A DNA stretch of 58,899 nucleotides, from contig URQW01000011.1 in the NCBI GenBank assembly GCA_900550105.1, positions 1 through 58,899 of the forward strand, in the 5' to 3' direction. Source of the stretch: an uncultured Pelosinus sp. Its GTDB lineage: Bacteria > Bacillota > Negativicutes > UMGS1260. The translations under genes were made by a program, and so were the position numbers. Below, piece by piece: positions 25,907-34,811 of the stretch. Under the pieces are notes generated by a model. That model was not told where the DNA came from and made no database searches. It saw only the letters and a list, made by a program, of their open reading frames with translations. The stretch's first letter is position 1, and every line of letters begins with the position of its first letter.

Positions 25907-25937
25907 CCACTTTTCATTGATTTATACAAGCCACTTT
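25907..25937 (-). promoter_or_regulatory. two direct PdxR-box-like repeats upstream of pdxR
   Basis: On the minus strand AAAGTGG occurs twice in direct orientation (25907-25913 and 25931-25937; starts 24 bp apart), each followed by a pyrimidine-rich stretch (TCGT, CTTG). The published PdxR motif of Corynebacterium begins AAAGTGG, and MocR regulators bind direct repeats. The location 70-100 bp before pdxR fits. The minus-strand promoter itself is not obvious. Confidence 0.6.
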
Positions 25938-25950
25938 TGCATCGGTATTC

Positions 25951-26002
25951 AATTCACCTTTTTTTCCATCTTAGGGAGGGATTTTCGAAAAAAAGGTGAA
26001 TT
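25951..26002. repeat. 15-bp perfect inverted repeat upstream of ridA
   Basis: AATTCACCTTTTTTT (25951-25965) is repeated in perfect inverted form at 25988-26002, with a 22-bp centre CCATCTTAGGGAGGGATTTT plus CG. It is too widely spaced and lacks a following T-run for a terminator on the plus strand. It could form a long hairpin or a paired operator in the pdxR-ridA divergent region. Confidence 0.6.
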
Positions 26003-26070
26003 TACAAAGAGAGAATTTTTTATAAGTCCCAAAACTTTACTAAGCAGCCCAAATTAGGAGGATTCAACGA

Positions 26071-26448
26071 ATGAAAAAAATTATTAGTACAGATCAAGCT
26101 CCTGCAGCAATCGGACCTTATTCTCAGGCGGTAAAAGCAGGTGGCATGCTTTATATTTCCGGTCAGATTCCGGTTGTGCCTGCAACAGGCGAAGTTGCTG
26201 AAGGCGGCGTAGAAGCGCAGACGAAGCAATCTTTGGAAAATGTTATGGCGATTTTGAAAAGTGAAGGTCTTACTGCCGCTGATGTAGTAAAAACATGTGT
26301 ATTTATTAAAGACATGAATGATTTCCAGAAAATTAACGGCGTATACAGTCAGTATTTTACCGAAAAAGCGCCAGCTCGTGCTTGTGTAGAAGTGGCTCGT
26401 CTGCCGAAGGATGTTCTCGTAGAAGTAGAGGCTATTGCCGTTTACTAA
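26071..26448 (+). CDS. ridA: RidA family reactive intermediate/enamine deaminase
   Basis: The 125-residue protein shows the RidA pattern: APAAIGPYSQAVKAGGMLYISGQIP, QSLENVMAILKSEGL, VKTCVFIKDMNDF, and the catalytic Arg in APARACVEVARLPKDVLVEVEAIA. It hydrolyses 2-aminoacrylate and related imines released by PLP enzymes such as serine dehydratase. Its place next to pdxRST and near sdaAB/AA fits that metabolism. Strong AGGAGG site; terminator follows. Confidence 0.93.
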   Translation: MKKIISTDQAPAAIGPYSQAVKAGGMLYISGQIPVVPATGEVAEGGVEAQTKQSLENVMAILKSEGLTAADVVKTCVFIKDMNDFQKINGVYSQYFTEKAPARACVEVARLPKDVLVEVEAIAVY

Positions 26449-26466
26449 GCCGGAGAATTTTACAGT

Positions 26467-26503
26467 AAAAGCCTTGCCGGAATCATTCGTGCAAGGCTTT
26501 TTT
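26467..26503 (+). terminator. intrinsic terminator after ridA
   Basis: AAAAGCCTTGC pairs with GCAAGGCTTTT across CGGAATCATTCGT, followed by TTTTTT. Confidence 0.85.
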
Positions 26504-26574
26504 CACTTTGTACCATAGAGCTTCAGGGAAAACCGGCTAGTTACGATGCAGGTCGGATAAAGGAGTCGAAGAGT

Positions 26575-29088
26575 TTGTCAAAAGAAATGATTGAGGAATA
26601 TGGAGAACTTTGCGAGGCGCTGCGGCAGAAGTTTCTTGCTGGTTTGAATCGTGAGCAGCGACGGGCTGTTATCAGCACAGAAGGGCCGCAGCTTATTTTA
26701 GCTGGCGCTGGCAGCGGCAAGACGCGGGTTCTTGTTCATAAAATTGCTTATATGCTCATGTTTGGGGCCGATTGCTATGAAAAAGACCCTTATCTTTCGG
26801 CCGAACGGCTGACGAAGCTTCGCCGCCTAGTAGAAAGCCCTGGCGCCTCCTGGGAGCAATGTGTGGGACTGATCGGACAGGAAGCGCCCATTCGACCTTG
26901 GCAGATTTTAGCCATTACCTTTACGAATAAAGCGGCAGCGGAGATGAAAGACCGGGTGGCAGCGCTCATTGGCGAAACTGCGAAGGATATTTGGCTCAGT
27001 ACCTTTCATTCCTTTTGCGCGAAGTTTTTACGGTTCGAAATTGACCATTTGCCTGGTTACAGCAAGAATTTTACCATCTATGATACATCAGATAGTCAGA
27101 GTGTCATTAAACACTGCTTGAAAACGCTGAATCTTGATGAGAAACAGTATGCCCCAATGGGAGTACTGTCAGCCATTTCCAATGCCAAAAATGCGCTCAT
27201 GGGGCCGCGCGAATTTGCCAGACAGGCTGATCATTTTTACGCGCAGAAGGTTGCGGAAATTTACGAGCTTTATCAAGAGAGACTCTGGCGGAGCAACGCC
27301 CTTGATTTTGATGATCTCTTGATGCTTACGGTTACTTTGCTAGAAGAAAACGAAGAAGTGCAGGAAAAATATCAGGAAAAATTCCGTTATATTTTAATTG
27401 ACGAATATCAAGATACGAACCATGCTCAGTATCGCTTGGCCAAAATTTTGGCAGCGAAGCGGAAAAATCTCTGTGTGGTTGGTGATGCCGATCAGAGTAT
27501 TTACGGCTGGCGCGGTGCTGATATCAGCAATATTCGTGATTTTGAACGAGACTATCGCGATGCCCAAGTCATTAAATTAGAGCAAAATTATCGTTCCGTA
27601 AAGACGATTCTTGATGCCGCGAATGCGGTTATTGAAAATAACGGCAACCGGATTCCCAAAACGCTCCTAAGTACCCGCGAGCAGGGTGATAAGATTACTT
27701 ATTATTTGGCGCAGGATGAACATGACGAAGCGCGCTTTATTTCAGATCAAATCAGCCAGCTCAATACGATTTATAATATGCCTTACGGCGACATGGCTGT
27801 ATTGTATCGAACGAATGCCCAGTCGCGTGTCGTGGAAGAATGGTTTATGCGGCAAGGCATTCCCTATACAATGGTGGGCGGTTTGAAATTCTATGACCGC
27901 AAAGAAATTAAAGATATTATCGCTTATTTAAAAGTGATTCATAATCCCGCCGATACAGTAAGTCTTCAGCGCATTATTAATGTGCCAAAACGCGGCATTG
28001 GCGCTGCCAGTATCGAAAAGATGGAAGCTGTAGCCGCCCTGGAAGAATTCACGTTTTTTGATGTACTGTCGAATACGGATAAAGTGCCGAAATTAACAGC
28101 GAAAGTGAAAAAAGGCTGCGAAGATCTGGCTACTTTGATTTTTTCTTTGATGGGTCAAATGCAAAGTCTTTCGGTACGCGATCTGATTGAAAAAGTAATC
28201 CATGAATCAGGCTACTTGCTAGAACTGCAGCAAGAAGGGACCGATCAGGCGGAAAGCCGCATTGAAAATATGAAAGAGCTTCTGTCGGTGGCGCGCGATT
28301 TTGCGAAAGATAATAATGTGGAAGATACTTTGGAAAACTTTTTAGAAAGAGTGGCTCTCGTATCGGATATTGATACAGCCGATTTGGATGGTGAACGTGT
28401 TACGCTCATGACGCTCCACTCGGCCAAGGGATTAGAGTTTCGTACGGCCTTTCTGGCTGGCTTGGAAGAAGGCATCTTTCCTCACTCACGGGCACTTATG
28501 GATGACAGCCAGATGGAAGAAGAACGCCGTCTCTGCTATGTGGGAATTACCCGGGCCAAAGAGCGGTTGTATCTGACTGGCGCTAAAATGCGAACGATTT
28601 ATGGTCGGGCGCAAATGTCAGGACCGTCACGGTTTATTTATGAAATTCCCTCAGAACTGTTAGAACAAGAAGAGCCGCGACGACCGCAGCGACCTGTTTA
28701 TAATGGGCGTTCCGATAGTCAGCAACGGATTGTGAATAGTCCCTTTCGATCTGCTCCGACGGCGCCGGTTGGTCAGACGTTTGCCCAAATGCAGCAAAGT
28801 CAAAGACAAAGTCTTGGCCAACAAGACTCGTCACGATTACCGAATTCCAGTGCGATGCAAGGTTCTGTAAGACAAGCTAGTACCAGTCCAGGCGCGGCAA
28901 GAATTTCTAGTGCTGCGGCGGCAGGCGACTGGAAAGCTGGTGACAAAGCGCTGCATAAGAAGTACGGCGTAGGGACAGTCGTGAGTGTCAAGGGCTCCGG
29001 CGAAGAACAAGAGCTCACCATTGCCTTTCCTGGTGTAGGGATTAAGCCGTTTATGGTAAAATACGCTCCGCTGCAACGAGTGGAGTAG
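26575..29088 (+). CDS. pcrA: ATP-dependent DNA helicase PcrA/UvrD
   Basis: An 837-residue superfamily 1A 3'-5' helicase. It starts at TTG, 9 nt after AAAGGAG. Motifs: Walker A AGAGSGKTRVL (residues 43-53), Ia AITFTNKAAAEM, II DEYQDTNHAQY, III GDADQSIYGWRGAD, IV QNYRS, V TLMTLHSAKGLEF, VI RRLCYVGITRAKERLY. The C-terminal RNA-polymerase/DNA-binding module (WKAGDKALHKKYGVGTVVSV) is present after a Gln/Ser-rich linker. Unusual: between motifs I and Ia there are about 40 extra residues (roughly 63-107) compared with Bacillus or Geobacillus PcrA. It acts in repair and replication-transcription conflict resolution; ligA follows 12 bp downstream as in many Firmicutes. Confidence 0.95.
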   Translation: MSKEMIEEYGELCEALRQKFLAGLNREQRRAVISTEGPQLILAGAGSGKTRVLVHKIAYMLMFGADCYEKDPYLSAERLTKLRRLVESPGASWEQCVGLIGQEAPIRPWQILAITFTNKAAAEMKDRVAALIGETAKDIWLSTFHSFCAKFLRFEIDHLPGYSKNFTIYDTSDSQSVIKHCLKTLNLDEKQYAPMGVLSAISNAKNALMGPREFARQADHFYAQKVAEIYELYQERLWRSNALDFDDLLMLTVTLLEENEEVQEKYQEKFRYILIDEYQDTNHAQYRLAKILAAKRKNLCVVGDADQSIYGWRGADISNIRDFERDYRDAQVIKLEQNYRSVKTILDAANAVIENNGNRIPKTLLSTREQGDKITYYLAQDEHDEARFISDQISQLNTIYNMPYGDMAVLYRTNAQSRVVEEWFMRQGIPYTMVGGLKFYDRKEIKDIIAYLKVIHNPADTVSLQRIINVPKRGIGAASIEKMEAVAALEEFTFFDVLSNTDKVPKLTAKVKKGCEDLATLIFSLMGQMQSLSVRDLIEKVIHESGYLLELQQEGTDQAESRIENMKELLSVARDFAKDNNVEDTLENFLERVALVSDIDTADLDGERVTLMTLHSAKGLEFRTAFLAGLEEGIFPHSRALMDDSQMEEERRLCYVGITRAKERLYLTGAKMRTIYGRAQMSGPSRFIYEIPSELLEQEEPRRPQRPVYNGRSDSQQRIVNSPFRSAPTAPVGQTFAQMQQSQRQSLGQQDSSRLPNSSAMQGSVRQASTSPGAARISSAAAAGDWKAGDKALHKKYGVGTVVSVKGSGEEQELTIAFPGVGIKPFMVKYAPLQRVE

Positions 29089-29100
29089 GGAGGAATTGTT

Positions 29101-31137
29101 TTGAACGAACCAATCGGGTGTACGCGTGAGGAAGCGGAACGGGAAATAACGTCTTTACGAGAAACAATTCATACCCATAATTACTATTACTATGTCCTTG
29201 ATGACCCGAAAATCGCTGATAGTGATTTTGATGGGTTGCTGCGTCGATTGCAGCAGTTGGAAGAAGCTTATCCTGAGCTTATTACCGAGGATTCGCCGAC
29301 GCAGCGTGTGGGCGGTGTTGTCGCCGACGGCTTTGAGAAGGTGGCCCATCGTCAGCCCCTCTTAAGTTTAGCGAACGCTTTTTCCGCGCAGGAACTACGC
29401 GATTTCGACCAGCGTATCCATCAAGCTTTGCCTAATCAAACCATCGAATATGTAGGCGAGCTGAAAATCGATGGTTTAGCCATGAATCTTACCTACGAGG
29501 CGGGGCGGCTTATCCAGGGAGCGACAAGAGGAGATGGCGAATACGGCGAAAATGTAACGAATAATATTCGCACCATTCGTTCGATTCCCTTGAAACTTCA
29601 CCAGGCGGCGCCGCCGTTGCTCGAAGTTCGCGGCGAAGTCTATATGCCCTTTCGTTCCTTTGAGCGGCTTAATGAAGAACGCGATGAAACAGGTGAAGCA
29701 GCTTTTGCCAACCCGCGTAATGCGGCGGCGGGATCGCTTCGTCAGCTTGATCCGAAAATTGCGGCTAAGCGTTCCCTCGATATGTTTATCTACGGATTGG
29801 GCGAGGGAGCGCCCGCCGAGCTTGCGACCCATTATGCCGGGCTTCAGTATGCGAAAGAGCAGGGCTTTAAAATCAATTCCCATGCGACGCTGCTGCCTGA
29901 TATTGAAGCGGTCATTGCTTTTTGCGACAGTTGGTCGGAAAAACGCTTTGCCCTGCCGTACCAAATTGATGGGATTGTCATCAAGGTGAATTCGCTAGCT
30001 GCTCAAAAAGCGCTTGGTGCAACAGCTAAAGTACCGCGCTGGGCCATTGCCTTCAAATTTCCCGCTGAACAAGCTAAAACCGAGGTTCTGTCCATTGATA
30101 TTAGTGTCGGGCGGACAGGGGTACTTACGCCAACGGCGAATTTAAAGCCAGTCCACTTGGCTGGTACGACTGTGAGCCGGGCGGCGCTGCATAATAGCGA
30201 TTATATTGCCGAAAAAGATATCAAGATTGGCGATAAAGTGCTGATTCACAAGGCGGGTGAAATCATCCCCGAAGTCGTGCGGGTTGTTACGGAAGAACGA
30301 ACTGGCGATGAAATCCCTTTTGTTATGCCAGCGGAGTGCCCTGAATGCGGGTTTCCTGTGGTTAAAGAAGGGCAGGAGGCGGCCCATAAGTGCAGCAACC
30401 CCCACTGTCCGGCTTTGTTTCGGGAAGGGTTGATTCACTTTGTGTCCCGCGATGCCATGAATATTGAAGGCCTAGGAGAGGCAGTGGCCATTGCCTTAGT
30501 CGATAGCGGTCTAGTCACTTCGGTGGCGGATCTGTATCGTCTGACAGTCGAGGAACTGCTGAACTTAGAGCGATTTGCCGCTAAATCAGCCAATAATCTC
30601 ATTGAAGCGATTGCGAAAAGCAAAGAAGCGGGCCTGGAGCGTCTGCTCTTCGGACTGGGAATCCGCCATGTAGGCGTAAAAGCTGCAGCGCTGTTAGCGC
30701 AGCATTTTGGTTCGATTGAAGCTTTGCAGCAAGCCGACGAGGCAGAAATTACAGCGATTGCTGAAATTGGACCCAAAATGGCGGCAAGCATTTGCCACTA
30801 TTTTCAGCAGGAAAAGAATCAGCATTTAATTGCCGATTTAACGGAACTGGGACTGGTTATGACCGCGCTGGCTAAACCGGTTACTGCTACAGCGCAGTTT
30901 GCTGGTAAGACCTTCGTGCTCACAGGTACTTTGCCAACTCTGTCCCGCACGGAAGCTGCGGCGGCAATTACAGCTAGAGGCGGCAAGGTGTCCGGCTCTG
31001 TCAGTAAAAAAACCGATTATGTGGTAGCTGGCGAAGACGCTGGCAGTAAGCTGGCGAAAGCGCAAGCGCTTAATATTCCGGTGATCTCTGAGGAAATCCT
31101 CGTGAGCTGGCTGGAGGAGGCCGATGATGACAGATAA
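29101..31137 (+). CDS. ligA: NAD-dependent DNA ligase LigA
   Basis: A 678-residue ligase starting at TTG after GGAGG. N-terminal Ia domain (HNYYYYVLDDPKIADSDFD), adenylation lysine in VGELKIDGLAMNLTY, nucleotide-binding ATRGDGEYGENVT and KFPAEQAKTEV, OB fold, four-Cys zinc finger (CPECGFPV and CSNPHCP), helix-hairpin-helix repeats and a C-terminal BRCT domain (FAGKTFVLTGTLPTLSRTEA). It seals nicks in replication and repair. Its 3' end overlaps the DUF1653 gene by 14 bp. Confidence 0.97.
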   Translation: MNEPIGCTREEAEREITSLRETIHTHNYYYYVLDDPKIADSDFDGLLRRLQQLEEAYPELITEDSPTQRVGGVVADGFEKVAHRQPLLSLANAFSAQELRDFDQRIHQALPNQTIEYVGELKIDGLAMNLTYEAGRLIQGATRGDGEYGENVTNNIRTIRSIPLKLHQAAPPLLEVRGEVYMPFRSFERLNEERDETGEAAFANPRNAAAGSLRQLDPKIAAKRSLDMFIYGLGEGAPAELATHYAGLQYAKEQGFKINSHATLLPDIEAVIAFCDSWSEKRFALPYQIDGIVIKVNSLAAQKALGATAKVPRWAIAFKFPAEQAKTEVLSIDISVGRTGVLTPTANLKPVHLAGTTVSRAALHNSDYIAEKDIKIGDKVLIHKAGEIIPEVVRVVTEERTGDEIPFVMPAECPECGFPVVKEGQEAAHKCSNPHCPALFREGLIHFVSRDAMNIEGLGEAVAIALVDSGLVTSVADLYRLTVEELLNLERFAAKSANNLIEAIAKSKEAGLERLLFGLGIRHVGVKAAALLAQHFGSIEALQQADEAEITAIAEIGPKMAASICHYFQQEKNQHLIADLTELGLVMTALAKPVTATAQFAGKTFVLTGTLPTLSRTEAAAAITARGGKVSGSVSKKTDYVVAGEDAGSKLAKAQALNIPVISEEILVSWLEEADDDR

Positions 31138-31384
31138 AACTAGTACGATACAAAATGAATCTCCCATTCAACCAGGCCGCTATCGCCACTTTAAGGGCAA
31201 AGAATACGAAGTGATTGGAGAAGTGATTCATTCCGAAACAGAGGAACTGCTCGTGCTCTATCGTCCGCTCTATGGCGAAGGAAAACTGTGGGTTCGTCCG
31301 AAAGCCATGTTTTTGGAGCTAGTAGATCGCGATGGTCGTCAGATTCAGCGCTTTTCCTACCTGGGGCCTCACATCTCTGAGTAA
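31124..31384 (+). CDS. DUF1653 domain protein
   Basis: An 86-residue cytoplasmic protein. Its core GRYRHFKGKEYEVIGEVIHS, LLVLYRPLYGEGKLWVRPK and AMFLELVDRDGRQIQRF matches DUF1653, a small SH3-like/PUA-like family of unknown function that often sits near repair or nucleotide metabolism genes. It overlaps ligA and is probably the last gene of pcrA-ligA-DUF1653. Confidence 0.8.
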   Translation: MMTDKTSTIQNESPIQPGRYRHFKGKEYEVIGEVIHSETEELLVLYRPLYGEGKLWVRPKAMFLELVDRDGRQIQRFSYLGPHISE

Positions 31385-31389
31385 CTTTG

Positions 31390-31398
31390 TGATATAAT
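31390..31398 (+). promoter_or_regulatory. extended -10 promoter element upstream of gatC
   Basis: TGATATAAT, a perfect extended -10, lies about 45 bp before gatC and just after the DUF1653 stop; no good -35 is seen. Confidence 0.45.
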
Positions 31399-31441
31399 AT
31401 ATAATTATTTGCAGAAAAGCAGAAAAATGGATGGTGAAATG

Positions 31442-31732
31442 ATGAAAATTACCAACGAAGATGTAAAGCAGGTAGCGCTGCTGTCCCGTTTGGATATTGC
31501 CGAAGATCAGATTGAGACTTTTGCCAGTCAGCTTAGCGCTATTTTAGATTATGCTGAAAGTCTCAGCAGCTTAGATACGGCCGATACGCCTCCTATGGCT
31601 CATGTTTTGCCGATTCAAAATGTTATGCGTGCTGATGAAGTGAAACCATCGCTCGCGCGTGAATTGGCGCAGCAAAATGCGCCTGAGCCGGAAGACGGCT
31701 ACTTTAGAGTTCCCAAAGTCGTGGAAGGGTAG
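31442..31732 (+). CDS. gatC: glutamyl/aspartyl-tRNA amidotransferase subunit GatC
   Basis: The 96-residue product MKITNEDVKQVALLSRLDIA with FASQLSAILDYAESLSSLDT and the C-terminal DGYFRVPKVVEG is a standard GatC, the small belt that holds GatA and GatB together. I chose ATG 31442 for family length; 31439 is also an ATG, and a longer frame from 31409 has no ribosome binding site. First gene of gatCAB. Confidence 0.92.
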   Translation: MKITNEDVKQVALLSRLDIAEDQIETFASQLSAILDYAESLSSLDTADTPPMAHVLPIQNVMRADEVKPSLARELAQQNAPEPEDGYFRVPKVVEG

Positions 31733-31746
31733 GAGGAAAGGCGCTT

Positions 31747-33207
31747 ATGCTATGGAAAGAGACAATTCATGGACTGCATGAAAAATTAGTAAACAAAGAA
31801 ATTTCCGCCGTAGAGCTTTCTGAGTCCGTTTTCGAGCGGATTGATGCTGTAGACAGCCAAGTAAAAGCCTATGTGACGGTTACGAAAGAAACCGCTCTGG
31901 AGCAGGCTCGCTCAGTTGATGCCAAAATTGCCGCTGGAGAACAAATTGGTGATTTAGCAGGGATTCCTGGCGCGATTAAAGATAATATTTGCACGAAAGA
32001 TATTCGGACAACTTGTTCCTCAAGAATGTTGGAGAAGTTTGTACCGCCCTATAATGCTGCTGTTATTGAAAAACTGCAGCAAGCTGATTTTGTCATGACA
32101 GGCAAAGCGAATCTTGATGAATTCGCTATGGGCGGTTCGACCGAATCGTCGGCGTTCTTCCCTACGCATAATCCTTGGGATTTGAGCCGCGTTCCTGGCG
32201 GTTCCAGCGGCGGTTCTGTTGCGGCTGTAGCAGCAGGCGAAGCCATTTGGGCATTAGGTTCTGATACGGGCGGATCAATCCGTCAACCTGCAGCCTTTTG
32301 CGGTCTTGTTGGCTTAAAACCGACGTATGGTCGTGTTTCTCGTTACGGTCTTATTGCCTATGCTTCTTCATTAGACCAGATCGGGCCGTTGACACGGGAT
32401 GTCACCGACTGCGCTATTGTCATGAATGCCATTGCCGGTCATGATCATCGCGATTCTACGTCAAGCAATACAGCTGCACCTGACTATAAAACAGCGCTTG
32501 TTAATGATGTGAAAGGCCTGAAAGTCGGGATTCCTAAGGAGTATTTCGTAAAAGGAATGGATCCGGCTGTGGAAAGCGCCATCAGAAAATCCATTGACCA
32601 GTTGGCTTCGCTCGGCGCTGATATTCAGGAAGTCTCCATGCCTCATACGGAACATGCCTTGTCGGTCTATTATCTCTTAGCTCCGGCAGAAGCAAGCTCG
32701 AATCTGGCTCGTTATGACGGTGTCGGTTTTGGCTATCGTAAAGAAGGCTCTGATATTGTTGATATGTATAAAAAGACTCGCAGCGAAGGCTTTGGCGACG
32801 AAGTCAAACGCCGGATCATGCTGGGAACTTATGCGTTAAGCTCCGGTTACTATGACGCTTACTACCTGAAAGCACTTAAAGTACGGACGCTCGTAAAACA
32901 AGACTTTGATAAGGCCTTTGAAAAAGTTGACGTTCTTTTAACGCCAACAGCGCCTTCCGCTGCTTTTAAAATCGGCGAATTTACTGATCCTTTGACTCTC
33001 TATCTACAGGACGTATGCACTGTTCCTGTTAACTTGGCCGGTCTTCCGGGCATTTCTGTTCCTTGCGGCTTTGCCAACGGTCTACCAGTAGGGATGCAGT
33101 TTATCGGCAAACCTTTAGCGGAAGCAACTCTGCTTCAGGCCGCCTATACCTTTGAACAAAATAATGACTACTTTACGCGCTTGGCGCCGCTCGGGGAGGC
33201 CAAATAA
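31747..33207 (+). CDS. gatA: glutamyl/aspartyl-tRNA amidotransferase subunit GatA
   Basis: A 486-residue amidase-signature enzyme. The Ser-cisSer-Lys triad is seen: Lys in IPGAIKDNICT, and the two serines in VPGGSSGGSVAAVAAGE and GSDTGGSIRQPAAFCG. It hydrolyses glutamine and channels ammonia to GatB for conversion of Glu-tRNA(Gln) or Asp-tRNA(Asn). Its stop shares one base with the gatB start region. Confidence 0.97.
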   Translation: MLWKETIHGLHEKLVNKEISAVELSESVFERIDAVDSQVKAYVTVTKETALEQARSVDAKIAAGEQIGDLAGIPGAIKDNICTKDIRTTCSSRMLEKFVPPYNAAVIEKLQQADFVMTGKANLDEFAMGGSTESSAFFPTHNPWDLSRVPGGSSGGSVAAVAAGEAIWALGSDTGGSIRQPAAFCGLVGLKPTYGRVSRYGLIAYASSLDQIGPLTRDVTDCAIVMNAIAGHDHRDSTSSNTAAPDYKTALVNDVKGLKVGIPKEYFVKGMDPAVESAIRKSIDQLASLGADIQEVSMPHTEHALSVYYLLAPAEASSNLARYDGVGFGYRKEGSDIVDMYKKTRSEGFGDEVKRRIMLGTYALSSGYYDAYYLKALKVRTLVKQDFDKAFEKVDVLLTPTAPSAAFKIGEFTDPLTLYLQDVCTVPVNLAGLPGISVPCGFANGLPVGMQFIGKPLAEATLLQAAYTFEQNNDYFTRLAPLGEAK

Positions 33208-34646
33208 TGAGATACGAAACAGTCATTGGACTTGAAGTTCATTCTGAATTAAAAACAAAAACAAAGATCTTCTGCGGCTGTAGCACCCAGTTCGGTTCTG
33301 AGCAGAATACGAATGTATGCCCGGTTTGCCTAGGGCTTCCTGGCGTTCTGCCGGTACTCAATGAAAAAGTCGTAGAGTTTGCGATTCGCGCTGGTCTGGC
33401 GCTAAATTGCACGATTTTGCCATTCAGCAAATTTGACCGTAAAAATTATTATTATCCCGATCTGCCGAAGAACTTCCAAACGTCTCAATATGATTTGCCG
33501 ATCGCAGTAAACGGCTACTTAGATATTGAGGTAGATGGCGAAACACGGCGTATTGGCATTACACGCGTACATATGGAAGAAGATGCTGGCAAGCTAGTTC
33601 ATGCTGGTACGACAATTTCTAACTCTGATTACAGTCTCGTAGACTACAATAGAACCGGGGTTCCTTTGATTGAGATTGTGTCTGAGCCTGATATTCGTAC
33701 TCCTGAAGAAGCCAAGGCTTATTTGGAAAAAATGAAATCCATTCTGGAATATATTGATGTATCAGACTGCAAAATGGAAGAAGGCAGCTTGCGCTGCGAT
33801 GCTAACGTATCACTGCGTCCAGTAGGCCAAGAAGAATTCGGCACCAAGGCCGAAATGAAGAATCTCAACTCTTTCCGGGCCGTGCAGCGTGCACTGGAAT
33901 ATGAAGTGGAGCGTCAGACCGAAGTCTTGGAAGACGGCGGCGAGATTATTCAGGAAACGCGTACTTGGGATGAAGCCAAAGGCATTACGGCGTCTTTGCG
34001 TAGCAAAGAACAGGCCCATGACTATCGTTATTTCCCTGAGCCGGATCTTGTGCCTATTGTGACGAGCGACGAGCGGATTGCTGAAATTCGCGCCAGTTTG
34101 CCAGAATTGCCTGATGCGAGAAGAGAACGCCTCATGGCTGAGCATGGCTTATCTTCTTATGATGCTGGGGTTATTACAGCATCACGGGCGATGGCCGAAT
34201 ATTTTGATGCAGTCGTCAGTCATAAAGCGGACGCGAAAGCAGCAGCCAACTATCTTATGGGCGAAGTATCGAAGCATTTAAACAATGAAGGCTTGTCCGT
34301 AAAAGAATGCCCAGTAGCGCCGGAAAAATTGGCAGGACTCTTGCAACTCATCGACAAAGGAACCATTTCCAGCAAAATTGCTAAAACTGTGTTTGAGGAA
34401 ATGTGGAAAACCGGTCATGATGCGGAGCAAATCGTAAAAGATAAAGGTCTCGTACAGATCAGCGATGAAGGCGCCATTCTTGCCATTGTCGACTCGGTTA
34501 TTGCAGCGAATCCGCAATCAATTGCCGACTATAAAGGCGGTAAGGAAAAAGCTCTTGGTTTCCTTGTTGGCCAGATTATGAAGCAGACGAAAGGCCGCGC
34601 TAATCCCGAAATGGTAAATAAAATGCTGCGCGATCGAATTCAATAA
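33207..34646 (+). CDS. gatB: glutamyl/aspartyl-tRNA amidotransferase subunit GatB
   Basis: A 479-residue transamidase subunit: GLEVHSELKTKTKIFCGC, the zinc-ligand Cys in VCPVCLGLPGVLPVLN, KNYYYPDLPKNFQTSQYDLP, and C-terminal YqeY-like tRNA-binding domain (GQIMKQTKGRANPEMVNKML). It phosphorylates and amidates the misacylated tRNA. Last gene of gatCAB, with a terminator downstream. Confidence 0.97.
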   Translation: MRYETVIGLEVHSELKTKTKIFCGCSTQFGSEQNTNVCPVCLGLPGVLPVLNEKVVEFAIRAGLALNCTILPFSKFDRKNYYYPDLPKNFQTSQYDLPIAVNGYLDIEVDGETRRIGITRVHMEEDAGKLVHAGTTISNSDYSLVDYNRTGVPLIEIVSEPDIRTPEEAKAYLEKMKSILEYIDVSDCKMEEGSLRCDANVSLRPVGQEEFGTKAEMKNLNSFRAVQRALEYEVERQTEVLEDGGEIIQETRTWDEAKGITASLRSKEQAHDYRYFPEPDLVPIVTSDERIAEIRASLPELPDARRERLMAEHGLSSYDAGVITASRAMAEYFDAVVSHKADAKAAANYLMGEVSKHLNNEGLSVKECPVAPEKLAGLLQLIDKGTISSKIAKTVFEEMWKTGHDAEQIVKDKGLVQISDEGAILAIVDSVIAANPQSIADYKGGKEKALGFLVGQIMKQTKGRANPEMVNKMLRDRIQ

Positions 34647-34689
34647 ATAGATTGTTGATTCACAGCTCATAAAAGAATTATAAATCTGT

Positions 34690-34724
34690 AAAAAGTCGTC
34701 TCTTTCGGGAGACGGCTTTTTTTA
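34690..34724 (+). terminator. intrinsic terminator after gatB
   Basis: AAAAAGTCGTCTC and GAGACGGCTTTTT pair around TTTCGG; T-run follows. Confidence 0.85.
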
Positions 34725-34811
34725 TGGCCAAAAGGCGCCGCTATTTTTTTAGTAAAAACATGTGAGGCCGCACATACTAGAAATACTTTCTTGCGAGGCG
34801 GAGGAAGAAAA

